The notes below the pieces were generated by a model that saw only the letters and a program-made list of their open reading frames with translations, had not been told where the DNA came from and ran no database searches. Both the position numbers and the translations under genes were made by a program. A stretch of 64,000 nucleotides of DNA. It comes from Reticulitermes speratus. Its lineage: Eukaryota; Arthropoda; Insecta; Blattodea; Rhinotermitidae. Location of the stretch: assembly GCA_021186555.1 (NCBI GenBank), contig JAJKFL010000005.1, positions 22,446,635 to 22,510,634 on the forward strand, written 5' to 3'. Each line of letters opens with the position of its first letter. Position 1 is the first letter of the stretch. Shown here one piece after another: positions 33,961 through 45,973 of this stretch.

Positions 33961-34414
33961 TTTTTGGTTTATGTTCGAGAGGTGTCATTTAAATTTCGGC
34001 GTGACTTTTTTGGTTCTCAGTCACGTCAGGCAGATGCCGGAATAATTTTTTAGAACAGGTCACGCCGACGTCTTCATTTTTAAGATTTATATTTCACTGT
34101 TTTCTTATCATTTGTTCTATAACCTGAGTTTTTGTCATAACTTAGGAAGTTACAATAAATATTTAAATAAATAAACCAGGAAACAAATAAATAACATTGA
34201 ATTTGTGTTACACTCTGGAATTGAGGTATCCTTTCTTTATAAATTTACATCACTGTCGTTTCAAGCTATAGTTTGCAGTCTCAAAGTGTTTGACATGGTT
34301 CAAGTGTTTGAGGATCACGATAAACATGTTCCATTTTATCCTGCGGGTGCCAACCAATCAGCTTTTTATACGATTAAACATACTTATTTAATCTGTTTTC
34401 TAGAGTCAGTGCCT
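33961..34414. other. Unassigned sequence
   Basis: The 116-codon forward frame 34205-34555 ends inside the neighbouring SINE and has no domain I recognise. Confidence 0.45.
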
Positions 34415-34560
34415 TCCAAGCGAGTCTGGACGACAGTGATGCAACTGACTCATTTTCGGGAGGTACGTGGTTCGAATTCCGGGCGGACACTGAAATTGCT
34501 GATTATGTTCCTCACCGTCTTTAAATTACATACTGTGTTGTTACAGCTTGGATGAACTAG
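34415..34560 (+). mobile_element. tRNA-derived SINE
   Basis: Box A-like AAGCGAGTCTGGACGAC and a good box B, GTGGTTCGAATTCC (near 34469), 45 bp apart, followed by a short body. The head resembles those at 33716 and 44960. Confidence 0.5.
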
Positions 34561-34639
34561 TCATAGATTGTATGATATTATTGTCTAAATTTAAAATTAA
34601 AAAAGGAAAGTCTTACGGTTATCGGCATGATAGAGAATA

Positions 34640-34730
34640 CTTGTCTGCTGAGGTGTGACGCTGTGTAGTTTGGTACGTGGTTCCCGACGTTTCGGAGGGT
34701 CGTGGTGCCTTCTTCTTCAGGGTCAAGGTG
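34640..34730 (-). ncRNA. Family-B hammerhead relic with conserved tail
   Basis: The minus strand reads GACC-CTGAAGA, a 20-base segment, then GAAACGTCGGGAACC, followed by a tail CCAAACTACACAGCGTCACA. The tail recurs after the core at 59400-59460. Stem II is weak. Confidence 0.5.
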
Positions 34731-36636
34731 TCAAAGACTGCTGGTTGCATGAAGATACAGGCACACCCACCCAAAAACCCAGCGTCAAATCCGAGTAAAG
34801 CCGATCCTTCAGCAATACCGCTATGAGAACCTCAAATTTGGCACGACATAATAATTATTACATTTGAAACATAAAATATGGCGAGAAAAATAATTCTGTA
34901 TGGATAAAAATCGTTTGCTTATAAAAACAAAAACTATAAAAAATCTCTGTCCTCAATACTTTGAAAACTTCTACTGAAATATTTATACCAAGATATTGAC
35001 ATACTAAAATAACAACATGTATTAAGCGATATTGTTATGCAGTGGTAACTATGAACGTTCATCGGGATATGTAGAACCTGCAATACCGATTCGCGGATAC
35101 ATTCCACCGCCATTGTTTCTGTCATCTTTTGCCCCAATTTAAAAGTACGCAACAACTCTCGTTGTTAAAGTGCATAACGATTGGACAGCGAGCATTAATG
35201 TTTGTATAGAAGGATGGATCTCAGGTAAATAAGGTTTCAGTATGTGGACTGAATTCAGCTGGCTCTGGATAAGGTTCAGTGGCGAGTTGTTATGAGCCGT
35301 GGGGGGGGGGGGAAGTCAGCAAAATTTTTGTCTTGCTTAGCAACCGTCATTTTCTCAAAATGAACCCATGTTCATGCAGTGTGTTAATTAAAGGCAATTT
35401 ACTTGAAAAGGTTAAGGAGTAATCGTGAAGAACTTGAAATTAGGATTACCGGTAGCCTGCCTGAAAACCGAGTCGGGTATATTCCACATAAAACTCTGGC
35501 ACGTTATCTGCTCGATATATGATTTAATGTTTTTGTTGCTGAGGTAAATTTACCTTTACTTATTGGAGTTACGAATGAAAGAATGAGGACAGGTCGTATT
35601 ATGTGCATTTGTAATGCGCGGTATTTGTTGAACGGACGTTCAAACACCCACCCACAATATTAAATTTTGAACTTGAGGACAAGAAAAATAATATATTGCT
35701 GCCCTTTGGAAGCGATCAGCGAAGGATGGGGTAAGAAAAGCAATAACACCATTCTAAGACTGCTATATATTCACCTTTAGAATTTTGCTGCCTTGAAGCT
35801 TTTGAAACATGTACGTCCCTATGCTTATCAATACGACGACGGTGTGTGAAGATCAAAGGTACGTAAACACAGGGAAAGTTGTGGGTTCTATTCCATTTTC
35901 TTCACCTCAGAATACATATGAATACGATTAAAGCAATAAATTAGGGAACCAGGAGAATGACTTAAAGGATAAATGGAAAATACTTAAAGCCCTCAACTTT
36001 TAGTGAGACAGAAATTATTTTTATCCCTAAGGACTTCTACTTGAATTGTTGCTGTCTCCATCTGCGCGCCCTCAGGGGATTGCTTCTGGCAATTATTCTG
36101 TTTATATCCACATTCTAAAATACGGATTGTGTCTTCTTTGTTTATTTTTGGAGAGATGAAGTCGTATGTAGATCGGTTGAATATGAAGATGTAGACTGCT
36201 GAGAAGTTTACCGATATAATGGATAAAAAAATATTGAAATATTGGTAAACACATTTTCAAATTAGAAGTGAATGGGAAAGTGAGACCAGTATGACGCTGC
36301 TTTTATATAAGGTTACAGAAGAGTAGATCTTGAAACCTAGAATTTTGTGATCAGAAGGGAAAGATTGTTTTAATTGCGGATTAGTATTAGAAAGTGCCTG
36401 ATTGGAAGAATGAAAAGATAGACCCATGTAAATGTAGGAGAGCAAACAGAAATCTGAGCTGCATCAAGAGCCGGTGTTGCAAGGGCTCAGACACACTTAA
36501 ATTAAAACTATGACTTCATCAATTATCATTACGCCTACTGTACTGCTCCAAATGGTAGATGGAGACTCATTATGAACTGGTGAATGATTAGTATTAAGTA
36601 ACTTAAAGAAGAGTTTCAAGTACAGAGGTTAAAAAG
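34731..36636. other. Unassigned sequence with poly-G run
   Basis: Holds a 12-base G run at 35301-35312. Otherwise no element ends, SINE head or coding frame is recognisable. Confidence 0.5.
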
Positions 36637-36812
36637 CAGGGGTGTCCATCCCGCGGCCGCCAGGTAATGTTACGCAGCCCGCTGTCGCATTTGTAAATTA
36701 TGTATGTACTGTAAAAAGTACACAATAATCTAGGAGGTTAGGTATAACACTTATTTTGATTTCAAAACGTGCGGCTCGCGAACCAGCCCATAATAACGGT
36801 TGTGACCCTTTG
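36637..36812. mobile_element. Short hAT-like MITE
   Basis: Begins CAGGGGTGTCCATCCCGCGG and ends CGGTTGTGACCCTTTG, imperfect inverted termini. The flanking 8-mers TTAAAAAG (36629-36636) and TCAAAAAG (36813-36820) match at seven of eight positions. Length 176 bp, no coding capacity. CAGGGGTG termini and 8-bp duplications are typical of hAT elements. Confidence 0.65.
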
Positions 36813-37638
36813 TCAAAAAGATCAAACGCTTTATTATCGAGCGTCGATTGGGATTATAAAGTGGCCAACACATTTGTAATTATTAGTCCACACTACGACA
36901 CAGACTACCAGCAATGATATCGCTGTGAGGTTTGTATATCCCACAGCAGTGGTTGTTAAATTTTTGTGTTGTAAAATACATCCCAAGGGACCGTAACCTT
37001 AATCAAGAAGTAGACATTTTGAAAACTTAAGAGCGGGATTCCTTAAGCATGACAAACAAGGGGACCCTATGAAATGCCTCATCCGACAAGTGGCCATTTT
37101 GTTGACACACTTATGATTAATGTCTCGCCCTAGAGTAATATAATATCTGCCAACATATCATGCGACTGTAACACGGCCGTACGTGTGGAAGCACGAGGGG
37201 TGATAACATCTTTATAACTGAACAATAATATGATTTTTTAAAACTTGTCCTCTTCATTTTATTACGATCTCTTTTGTATGAAATTACGTACAAAATTTCT
37301 AAATTATGTCACTCTGAATTAGAATTTAGGTCACATTTACATCTGAAGAACCCAACTCCCATTTCCGCCAAACCATATCCGATTTCATACAAATACACAC
37401 CTATACACATAACATATTATGTACAGATTAGGCATTTTAAGTCTAGATTTTTAAATGTGACACACCTCTCCAAATCAAATGCCTGCATTTTGTTTTAATA
37501 TATATTGTCGATTCCAGTTGGAACCTCGGCTGTAAATTGGTTTACCTAAGCCAGGCTGAATCCTTTAAGATCTTCTAAAATATTAGACTGAACCCAGTAT
37601 TAGAGGAACATGAATTCTGTGAGCGCAGAAAGCAGTCA
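36813..37638. other. Unassigned sequence
   Basis: Nothing recognised; the 74-codon frame 37274-37498 is unsupported. Confidence 0.5.
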
Positions 37639-37902
37639 GAGGGCCTTAAAGGATCATCGGTGATTTCTTGTGATAGAAACCTATTTTTCATAAGGCCTCT
37701 ATTTTCAGTACAGTGGATTTATTTTCTCAGAACCTAATTATGTTTCCTCTGATCCACTATGCTGGGCCTTTCCTTGCAAAATGACTGATTTGAATATTCT
37801 AATCTAAAACCATTCTCTGAGGGGGGAAACGGTAAAACAAATAGCAGTTTTATCACTTTTTAACCTCTTGGGAAATTAAGTAACTTGAAGTGTGCAATAA
37901 AT
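37639..37902 (+). repeat. First copy of a direct repeat (partner 38481-38733)
   Basis: Shares long near-identical stretches with the partner about 830 bp downstream, including CAGAACCTAATTATGTTTCC, TCTAATCTAAAACCATTCTC and TAACCTCTTGGGAAATTAA. Identity is high but not perfect. No coding frame. Confidence 0.9.
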
Positions 37903-38480
37903 TTCTACATCAGCTCTTAAGTAACTGCGCAGTTTGCTTTGATAACAGAAATCTAAAGCTATGTATATAATTATTTTCATTGCTATTTCCATAAATGAAA
38001 GATTTGCCTTTATGTATAAATCGTTTTATAACAGTTATGTAAGAATATTGCCAGTGCATTTAGAAAAGAAATGAGATTATTGTCCTCTGCATCGGCATAT
38101 AGTCTAAGCAGTTCGATGCTTCGTAGAAACATAAACGGCCTGGACTTAATATTGTGATGGAGGAAATATGGCGGAACAAAGCCTGGAGTCAAGCAGTTAA
38201 TTACAGAGCCTCTCTAAGTCCGTATAATTTTCAACGCTAATAAAAACGTACTCATTTATCTTATCGACTTTTTTAAGGGGGGGGGGGAAGCAGTGTGCCA
38301 AGAAAATTACACGATCTGCCTCACAATGTAGCCAGTTAAATTATACAGAACTACAATATGCTGCTACTGCAGAGCGGGCAGCGAAATCTTATTTTTCATT
38401 CATCACAATTTAGTCTGAAAAAAAGCAAGATATGTACGATTCGTAGTAACGGCTTTTTTAGCATTATCAAATTAAAAAGA
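37903..38480. other. Spacer between direct repeats
   Basis: Contains an 11-base G run at 38277-38287 and no recognisable gene. If the two repeats are ends of one element, this would be its interior. Confidence 0.4.
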
Positions 38481-38733
38481 ATAGGCCATTAAGTGATTTT
38501 TGTGATAGAAACTTGTTTTTCATGAGGCCTGTGTTTTTATTGTAGTGAATTTGTTTTTCAGAACCTAATTATGTTTCCTCTGATCCACAATGTTGAGCCT
38601 TTCCTTGAAAAATTACTGTTTTTAATATTCTAATCTAAAACCATTCTCTGAGGGGGAAAAGGTAAAACAAATAGCAGTTTTATCACTCTTTAACCTCTTG
38701 GGAAATTAAATAACTCGAAGTGTGCGGTTAATA
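38481..38733 (+). repeat. Second copy of a direct repeat (partner 37639-37902)
   Basis: Same orientation as the upstream copy and differing mainly by substitutions and small indels (for example GAGGGGGAAAAGG against GAGGGGGGAAACGG). Confidence 0.9.
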
Positions 38734-38949
38734 CGCGTATGTATAAAATATAACTTTTATTTTTGAGTATTTGGACAAATACAAAAAATAATCAATGCAG
38801 AAATAATTGTAGTTAGTGGTATTCCGTGTGATGTTTTGACAAGATTAAGGCGGTAACTTGTTTTGTGTAATAGAATGTAGAATATTTGTACAAAAATTTA
38901 TTAAAAATTACATTCTGGTTTCTTTATCAGTGTAGCTGCTTTTTAAATA

Positions 38950-39134
38950 CAGACGAACCCGGTTATAACGACATCGGTTTATGCGACACCTTGCCTATAG
39001 AGTCAGATTTCCTGTGGCACCAATTATTTCGTCACTGTTAACCATAACTTCATACTCCTTGGTTATAACGACACTCGTTTATGACAACACAATATATTCA
39101 GTCCCATTTATGACGTTATAACCGAGTTCGACCG
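38950..39134. mobile_element. pogo/Tigger-type MITE
   Basis: Begins CAGACGAACCCGGTTATAAC and ends GTTATAACCGAGTTCGACCG, a clear terminal inverted repeat of about 24 bp, with TA on each side (38948-38949 and 39135-39136). The GTTATAACGACA core of the terminus is repeated internally (about 39061-39074). Termini of this form and TA duplication are characteristic of pogo/Tigger elements of the Tc1/mariner superfamily. Only 185 bp, no transposase. Confidence 0.8.
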
Positions 39135-39592
39135 TAATTTGTAACGGAAGAACGTATTGAGGAGCTCTGAGGATCTTTGAGATCAGAGTGCTGAGACGGA
39201 CATCACAAGTCTTGTTGGTAAAAAAAACTGAACGTATGTATTCTCTCGAAAGACCTAAGCCATGATAAGAGCGTAATTTAAAAATTACTCTTAAACAAAC
39301 AGGGTAAGTGGGTGTAGATTTAATTTATCTGGCACACGGTAGGGTTCCTGGGAGGGGCTTGTAAGCACTGTAATAAACACCCGGGCTCCGTTAGAGACTG
39401 CGAATTTCATTGCCAGAGTCTGAGAAAATTACGCCATCATACCGTAGTTGCCAGTATAATGCTTGTACTTCTTTCACTAACTGTACTGATCTCTGTCCAG
39501 GTGATGTCCAGTTAGAATCCTAAAGGGACGACAGATATATTTCTTAGTTGTTTTCAGTCCTTCCAGAGAATTCATGAACAGTACCTGTATTG
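39135..39592. other. Unassigned sequence
   Basis: Nothing recognised between the MITE and the LINE fragment. Confidence 0.5.
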
Positions 39593-39985
39593 GTGATGAA
39601 ACTTGGAAACGTCGGGAAGTAGTACAGATTTACCTTGAGAGGTCTGAAATGTAGTGCTGGAAGAGGATGGAGAAGATCAGTTGGACCGATCATGTGAGAA
39701 ATGAAGAAGCATTACTTAAACGGAAGCAAGGAACATCCTACGTACAATAAAAGAAGGGGCTAACTGGATTGGTTACGCGTTGCGTAGGAACTGCCTTCTA
39801 AAACACGTTATTGAAGAAAAGACAACGAAAAGACGCGGTAGAAGACGTAAGCAGCTACTGGATTACCTTAGGTAAAACAGAAGATACTGAAAGCTGAAAG
39901 AGGAAGCACTAGATCGCACTTTCTGGAGAATTCACTTTGGAAGAGGCTGTGGACATGCTGCAAGACAGACTACGTTGTGATGATA
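39593..39985 (+). pseudogene. Non-LTR retrotransposon C-terminal fragment
   Basis: Conceptual translation in shifting frames gives DETWKRREVVQIYLERSEM, WKRMEKISWTDHVRNEEALL, NWIGYALRRNCLLKHVIEEK, RRGRRRKQLLDYLR and LKEEALDRTFWRIHFGRG. This is the region after the reverse transcriptase of a LINE (RTE-like is my best guess), with W-I-G-x-x-L-R-R typical of that tail. Stops and shifts disable it. Homologous pieces lie at 53445-54235 (-) and 55370-55825 (+). Confidence 0.8.
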
Positions 39986-41790
39986 TGCACTGGGCCACTA
40001 CATCTTCCATCCACACAGCGTCTCACTTCTCTGATACCCATCTTTCGACGCATCGTAAGGTAACTCACCGACAGCACCGCTAAATAAATCACAAACCACT
40101 AATACCGATGCTCCATAATCACACATTTTATTCATGTACCACTGATGCTGTATAATCTTAGTAATTAACAACGTCGTTAAATAGAACACATTTATTCTAA
40201 AAAGGGTTTACTGGTCAAAAAATAAAATAATTTGCAAGCACAAACGCACGCACGCATATTATATATATATATAATATAACTAACTCTCTATAAGCGTGTA
40301 TATAGGCTTATAGAGAAAGAATTTTATAGGAATCCACTTACCAGCACTGGGAGATTTGGTTGTAACGTGTTGCAGAATTGATCAAGAATAGTGTCGAAGG
40401 GTTATATTATTCCAGTAATCCGTTCTCCTATAAATGCCTGAGCTATTACTACTAATTTCTCAAATAGAAGAACACAACAAAGACCTCTGCCTGGAATACG
40501 ATTTCACAAGTAACGTACATGTGATGTAGTGATCATCTGCCTCATATGATACAGCGTGTAACACTATGAAACTAACATCTAACGTCAGCTCGACCTAAGT
40601 CGACAGCAACGAGCACAACACTGTGTCTGTACGGGATTTCTTAAGGTTAAGTTGGGGAATGAGGGAGGCAGAGAGAAGGAAAATGGGTGACAGAATGCTG
40701 GAGATGATCTAAATTGGCTTTAATTACTGGACAAATAAGGGAAGAGATACATTGCCTCGAAAGACGTTTTGTATTGTCTTTTGTGACAAATGGTGGGTGG
40801 TATAGGATAAATGGTACGAGCCTGACATTGAAATGCGCACAAATCGAAGATGAAATGGCTGTCTATGCATAGTCATGATTGGCTCGACGTTTTACATGGC
40901 ACTGCATCAACTGCTAAAATTATTTCTCCTCAAGTAAGATGAGACAGAATTTATATATGGTGAAAACTTTGGGGAGAAAGCGTAGATTTTAAAAAGACTT
41001 ACGAATTTTAGACGATGTCTGTCATCAACTTCATGAGGTTGGCTATTGCACCTATTGAATTGAATGCCATTATACTGCTACATACTGAGCTAGTGGACTC
41101 CGGTCTACAAATTTCACACTTTAATTTTCCATTACGTGTATACTGTACTGTCTTCGCATAAATGTCTATATATCTCAGACACTTCTTGTGTGGTCATGTG
41201 AATGAAATTATATGGGTAATTGTAATTTCCCTCAACCGTGAAACGAACCATCTTACTGTTAATGATGGTAATCGTAGTAAATATTAGTACAAGAATGCGT
41301 TCTATTAAAATCTACTTTACTTAAAATTTTCAGTTTCTACATTTATTGAAAGTCAGGTTAAATTTTGTTGAAGTATGTGTTGAAGTGACCCAGAATATTA
41401 GTTCCATATTTTCCCCACTGAGCGACATAGCTCTGATATCATCTGCACTCTTAAAAATATGCTGGCACATATGAAGTACATTTAGATATCGTTTCAACGT
41501 TTAAGCATATCATTTATCAAATGGATGTGCAAAACGTCGATTTGTGTTTTAGGCATAACGATATTTGGTCCTGATACCCTTCATTAATTGGATTTTTAGT
41601 GTAGCCTATTAACATATTCCTTATCTAAAATTAATTAGCAGGCCTCCATTCATCGCCTTAGTTTCGGCAGCGTCTCATATGACTTGCTTGAGACACAAAA
41701 ATAAAGACAGACAACTGCAGAGAAGATTTGATTAGTGTTGACATAAGTCTGTGTCAGAGGGAACGAAATTTAGCGACATAACGCTTTCAC
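39986..41790. other. Unassigned sequence with short TA run
   Basis: A (TA)n/CACG run lies at 40240-40275, and a 10-bp stem (CTCTATAAGC...GCTTATAGAG) just downstream at about 40285-40314. Otherwise nothing recognised. Confidence 0.5.
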
Positions 41791-41796
41791 ATTTCG

Positions 41797-41835
41797 ATAC
41801 ACACACACACAAACACACACACATATATATATATT
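41797..41835. repeat. (CA)n/(TA)n microsatellite
   Basis: CACACACACA with one AAA interruption, grading into TATATATATA. Confidence 0.9.
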
Positions 41836-42179
41836 ACGCACACGTATTTAAATATTACTTAGCACAGTATTTGTGGTGAAAAATACATTGAGTATTCGAT
41901 GACTTAGTGGTGCTGTTTCAAGCACGCACGTGCTATGGCTTAATATAGAACGAAATGGAAGTATTGAACAAAAAGTCAGTCATGATGTGTTTGAAGGAAC
42001 TGTCCCGGTATTCACCGGGGAGACGTGTGTTCCCCTCCGCCATCATTAAAAGCCTAAGGATATTCGGCAGAACTTATTCTAAAACCGCCTGTTTTAGTAA
42101 CAGTAGCCTGGTTAGAGCGGTACTGTTACGCCAGCCTGATCTGTGACAGAGCGAGAGGGATGTAACATACGTAACTGGG
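41836..42179. other. Unassigned sequence, weak tRNA-like box A
   Basis: TGGTTAGAGCGGTACTG near 42107 looks like a tRNA box A, but I find no box B. Otherwise nothing. Confidence 0.35.
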
Positions 42180-42495
42180 AAAAGAAGAAAATAAATTAAT
42201 AACGAATATATAAGGGAGAGGGACAGAAGGAAGGACACAAGGAAACATGGAAAAGAAAGAAGGAAAAAAGAAAGAAGGTAGATGGAAGGGATGGAAATAA
42301 GCGATAGAAGAAAAGAAGAAGGAAGGTAGAGGAGAAGAGAGAAAGGACGGAAAATTACATAAAGGAAAAAAATTAAAAATAAAAAATTAAAGAGAGAAAA
42401 AGAATGGAAGGAAATAGAAGGGAAAGGAAGGTAATTGTGAAAGGAGGAAGATATACGGGAGAGAGGTACGAAAGATGAGGAAGGAAGGAAGCAAG
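42180..42495 (+). repeat. Polypurine GGAA/GAAA-rich tract
   Basis: Over 300 bp the plus strand is almost entirely purine, built from GGAA, GAAA and GGAAGGA with rare pyrimidines. The 164-codon minus-strand frame 42074-42568, the longest in the window, is Ser/Phe/Leu-rich because it is the complement of this tract; it is not a gene. Confidence 0.9.
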
Positions 42496-42599
42496 GAATA
42501 TCCTCTATAGCTTCTGTCAGTACACAAGAAGTTCCTACTAAAATGCATGGCTGTCCGTTATGGTTCACGCACTGTTAATGTCTGTGGGGTATTCAATAC

Positions 42600-42790
42600 T
42601 CAATATACAGGACGCGTGGCATGCAGAGGTTGGGAGGAGGGGCAGTGAGTTAAAGTGACGGCACTCCGTCATGGCGGCGCGGTATTGGCAGGCGTCCGTC
42701 ACCGCCAGCCCGAGGGCAGCACCAACTGACTAAGACGTATGACACGGACGTTATTGGATTCCCGATGCGGTCACCATAGCCTTCATTACT
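42600..42790. promoter_or_regulatory. CpG-rich patch, possible regulatory or first-exon region
   Basis: The most CpG-dense stretch in an otherwise AT-rich window, with repeated GCGGCG, CGCGG and CCGTCACCGCC. A 20-codon frame (42671-42733; MAARYWQASVTASPRAAPTD) starts in ATGGCGGCG context. No TATA box or splice donor was convincing. It could equally be an inserted GC-rich element. Confidence 0.25.
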
Positions 42791-44959
42791 GAGAGAATTA
42801 ATGTATAGGCAGGTACGTCGGTTCTAATTGTCCAGCTTCCAGTGCCGATAGACAAAGAAGTGTCATTATCAACAGTTAATACAATACACCGCACACAGCA
42901 AAGATTTACAATTCAATTTCTGTAATTGGTACGAAGATAAAACAATTCTATACGTACGAATAAGTAGCTTCAATATAAATCTTCGAAGGACGAAATTTTC
43001 ATCTGCACATTACGTAACATTTCTGTTCCAGCCTTACAGGAATCACGCAACGTTTCTGTTACAAAGCCCAGTCTATTAACGTTAGGGAAGTACTCGCTGA
43101 AGTTATAATGAAACCATATAAAACCGACACAGTATTAAAGAAAAGACATTCTTCGAAAAAGAAAACTCTACAGTCCCGAGACTATATATCGAAAATTAAT
43201 TTAAAATTACTTCCATTAAACGGAATATTTTTGAGTATGGAATGCAAAATAGGCAGAAAGTATTCTGTTGATATAAACTTATATTGGTGTTGCTTTGTTC
43301 GTTCCTTATTTCCCGAAATTTATTTGAACACTCTTCCTACAAATTGGAAAAAGTGAGAAAGGTTGACAAAAATATGTATAGAATATTTATTGTAGCCATA
43401 TTATCGGACAATAAATACAGAAGCAAATACAAACAGACAAACAAACAAAGAGAGCAAGTAGGAAAGACCACCACAATTTCCTGAATGCCAGATTCTTCCT
43501 CCCTTCTCCCTCATCGTCGACAAAACATGCAAGAGGAATTTCACTTTGTTGGCATTGCTTAGAATTCCACTTCAAAGCCACGATGTGGTGGGCATTTTTC
43601 AATTAATTTCCAAGGTAATCTGATTCAGGAATATGTAAGAAATAAGATGTACAGTATGTAAGATTACTCGCTTAGCACTACATGCTTGTAAGAAGAAGAA
43701 TGTTCACAAAGCATCACCATAACAGGAAAATAACGGAATATTGGTTGACCTGAAAATCCAGCTTTCTATAGCCACTTGAAATATTCTGGGAATTTTAAGA
43801 AGAATGTCACTGATCCTTTCTGTAATTTCCAAGCACGATACGGAAAATCTTTTTAGTTTTAATTTATTTTGCCTGTAACCGGCAGGTTAAAATAGCGGTA
43901 ATCTTCTTTACTTCAATTTAAGATTTATGTTCGTATCCCTGTCTGGTTAAGCACTGTCTTCTCCTGCTATTAATTTTGCAAATTCTTATATATTCTCCGT
44001 GCAAGGTAACTTTGTCTACTCCATTGGCATAAAGTAACCTCTTCTGTTAAGTTATCGTTTTTAAATATAAAACCTAAAACTGAACTTTTCTTAACGTTTT
44101 CACTGCTGTGAATGAGACATTTCGTTTAGGAACATGATTATATTCCATTATAGTGTGATTTTTTTAAAGAGCAGTAATTGAATGAAACTTTGGCTCTCAA
44201 GTTCATGTATAGGAAAATAATTTTTCTTTTCCCTCAAACTCAGTACTTAGTAATCACACTAACAAAAGGGGTTATTTATCCCTTTTGCTAAGGGAATCTA
44301 TGAACGTACAAGTTCAATCCAGCCCACACTGTAGCACTAGGTTTTTAAATAATCCATTTTAGCGAGTTATTTTTTACTTCTGCGTCCAGAACTCTTTAAG
44401 TGAGCTTCTCTTCACGTTGCCAGGCTAGAATGCCCTAAACGTCTCTTACTTATACTATATATCCGGAATGTCTTATGTTTATATCACCTTAGCTAGACTA
44501 TTCATCTCATAGTGGGCTTGTAGGCCGATTTCAGAACCACTCATCTTTTGGACTTGTCAGGGCACTTCGTGAATAATTAACAGTAGCTAGACTGACCAAG
44601 AACCGCTGACACTTACGGAACCCGAGTTATTACCGTATTATACGAACCGCCAGAAGTTATAAGCTAATCTAGATAATATTTGAACATCATCCATCTACGA
44701 TAATAATTTTCATTTAAATAGTGGGTAGTTAGATGTAGCAACATTTTGTCAGTTGGGATCGAGTTCAGGACTTTTTCATGTACGTCTAGCGCGCTAAACC
44801 ATGACGGTGGTCATCAATCTTAAGCAAAAAAGGAACACAAAATATGTCAGCATCCTGAATACAGTAGCAGATCCAAATTCCACAGGCACGTGTATATCAA
44901 ATACACCCCACACAACGAAATTACACAATATAACATTCGAAAATTCTGATATTATTATG
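42791..44959. other. Unassigned sequence
   Basis: An imperfect palindrome at about 44264-44289 (CAAAAGGG...CCCTTTTG) resembles the end of the TTAA-bounded repeats. The 82-codon frame 43108-43356 is unsupported. No other structure seen. Confidence 0.5.
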
Positions 44960-45130
44960 TTGCACGGAGTTAGCGAGCAAGTTGGTCCGTTTGGTAATGC
45001 TTCTGGCTTGTACTCGGTAGTTTCTCGGTTCAAGTCCCGAACAGATCACTGAGTATGTTTATTGAGATTTATAACAAATCTCCCCGGTAGCAAGCTCCTG
45101 GATTACATCATTTAGGCCACGACCGTTTAC
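44960..45130 (+). mobile_element. tRNA-derived SINE
   Basis: GCGAGCAAGTTGGTCCG (box A-like) and TCTCGGTTCAAGTCCCG (a strong box B, near 45027) form the head. The body includes ACAAATCTCCCCGGTAGCAA and TTACATCATTTAGGCCACGA. The head matches 33716. The two antisense 79-83 codon frames across it are not genes. Confidence 0.7.
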
Positions 45131-45931
45131 TTCTGTTTCGTGTTCAATCACACTGCCATACTACAGACAGCGTGGTTAAATAAACCATACATAATCAGTA
45201 TATAAGCTGTGCAGAATTACTCTCTTCTTTCGAGAGATTTCGGCCAGTCATTTACTAAGATTCTTTGCGATCCTAAGTATGAAATAGGTTCAAATATTTC
45301 GTTATAATATCAAACATTTGCCTTGCAGAACGTAATATTTGCTCCTCTTCAAAGTGCACCATTCTGGAGTGCTAGATTTTGCAAAATAAGGTTATACATT
45401 GTGGTGTGTTTACCAGAATAGCACTTAAATTGTGAACAATTCTTCCAATGATAGCCACAATGCATTCTCTCTACAATTTGAACCAAAAGAAGTAGAAACT
45501 GACTGGAATCGATCTGCGATCCTTTTACTTTCTTCAAGCTCCCGTGTATGTATCTACTAAAGATCTAAAACGTTGCTGTGAGCTACAATTTATGACTCAA
45601 GATTTGTAGTTTTAAGCTTTGTTCAGCAGGGATATTCTGCCAGTAATCATACTGTACAAAATATCTTAGAACCCGAACTTAATTTTGCACACAGTTCTTG
45701 CCTTTCAGTGTATACGAAGACAGAAGTAAACACATAATATTGCAAATGGCCATCACGATTTTGCAGTGACCAGAACCGAACGTGATAGATTCTGAAATGA
45801 ACGGCCTAAATAAAACGAGAGTAAAAACTCAATTTTAAATGATCCATAACAGTGCATCAAGCAATTATATATCATAACACAAGCAACAATTGCACCTAAG
45901 TGTAAGAAAGTATAGTACACACACCATATAC
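45131..45931. other. Unassigned sequence
   Basis: Nothing recognised. Confidence 0.5.
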
Positions 45932-45973
45932 TTCCTACATGTTTCGACCACTCATGCGGCCATTTTCAGGGAG
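45932..45973 (-). ncRNA. Hammerhead ribozyme relic, core G8 mutated
   Basis: The minus strand reads CTCC-CTGAAAA-T-GGCC-GCATGAGT-GGTC-GAAA-C-AT-GTA-GGAA. Stem II keeps four pairs (one G-U) and its loop is identical to the copy at 26595-26636. CTGANGA has become CTGAAAA, replacing the essential G8, so cleavage is not expected. Confidence 0.7.

Noticed and set aside
42074..42568. Longest frame in the window (164 codons, minus), Ser/Phe/Leu-rich and membrane-like
   Set aside because: Complement of a polypurine tract, which lacks stop codons for compositional reasons; no methionine context or domain.
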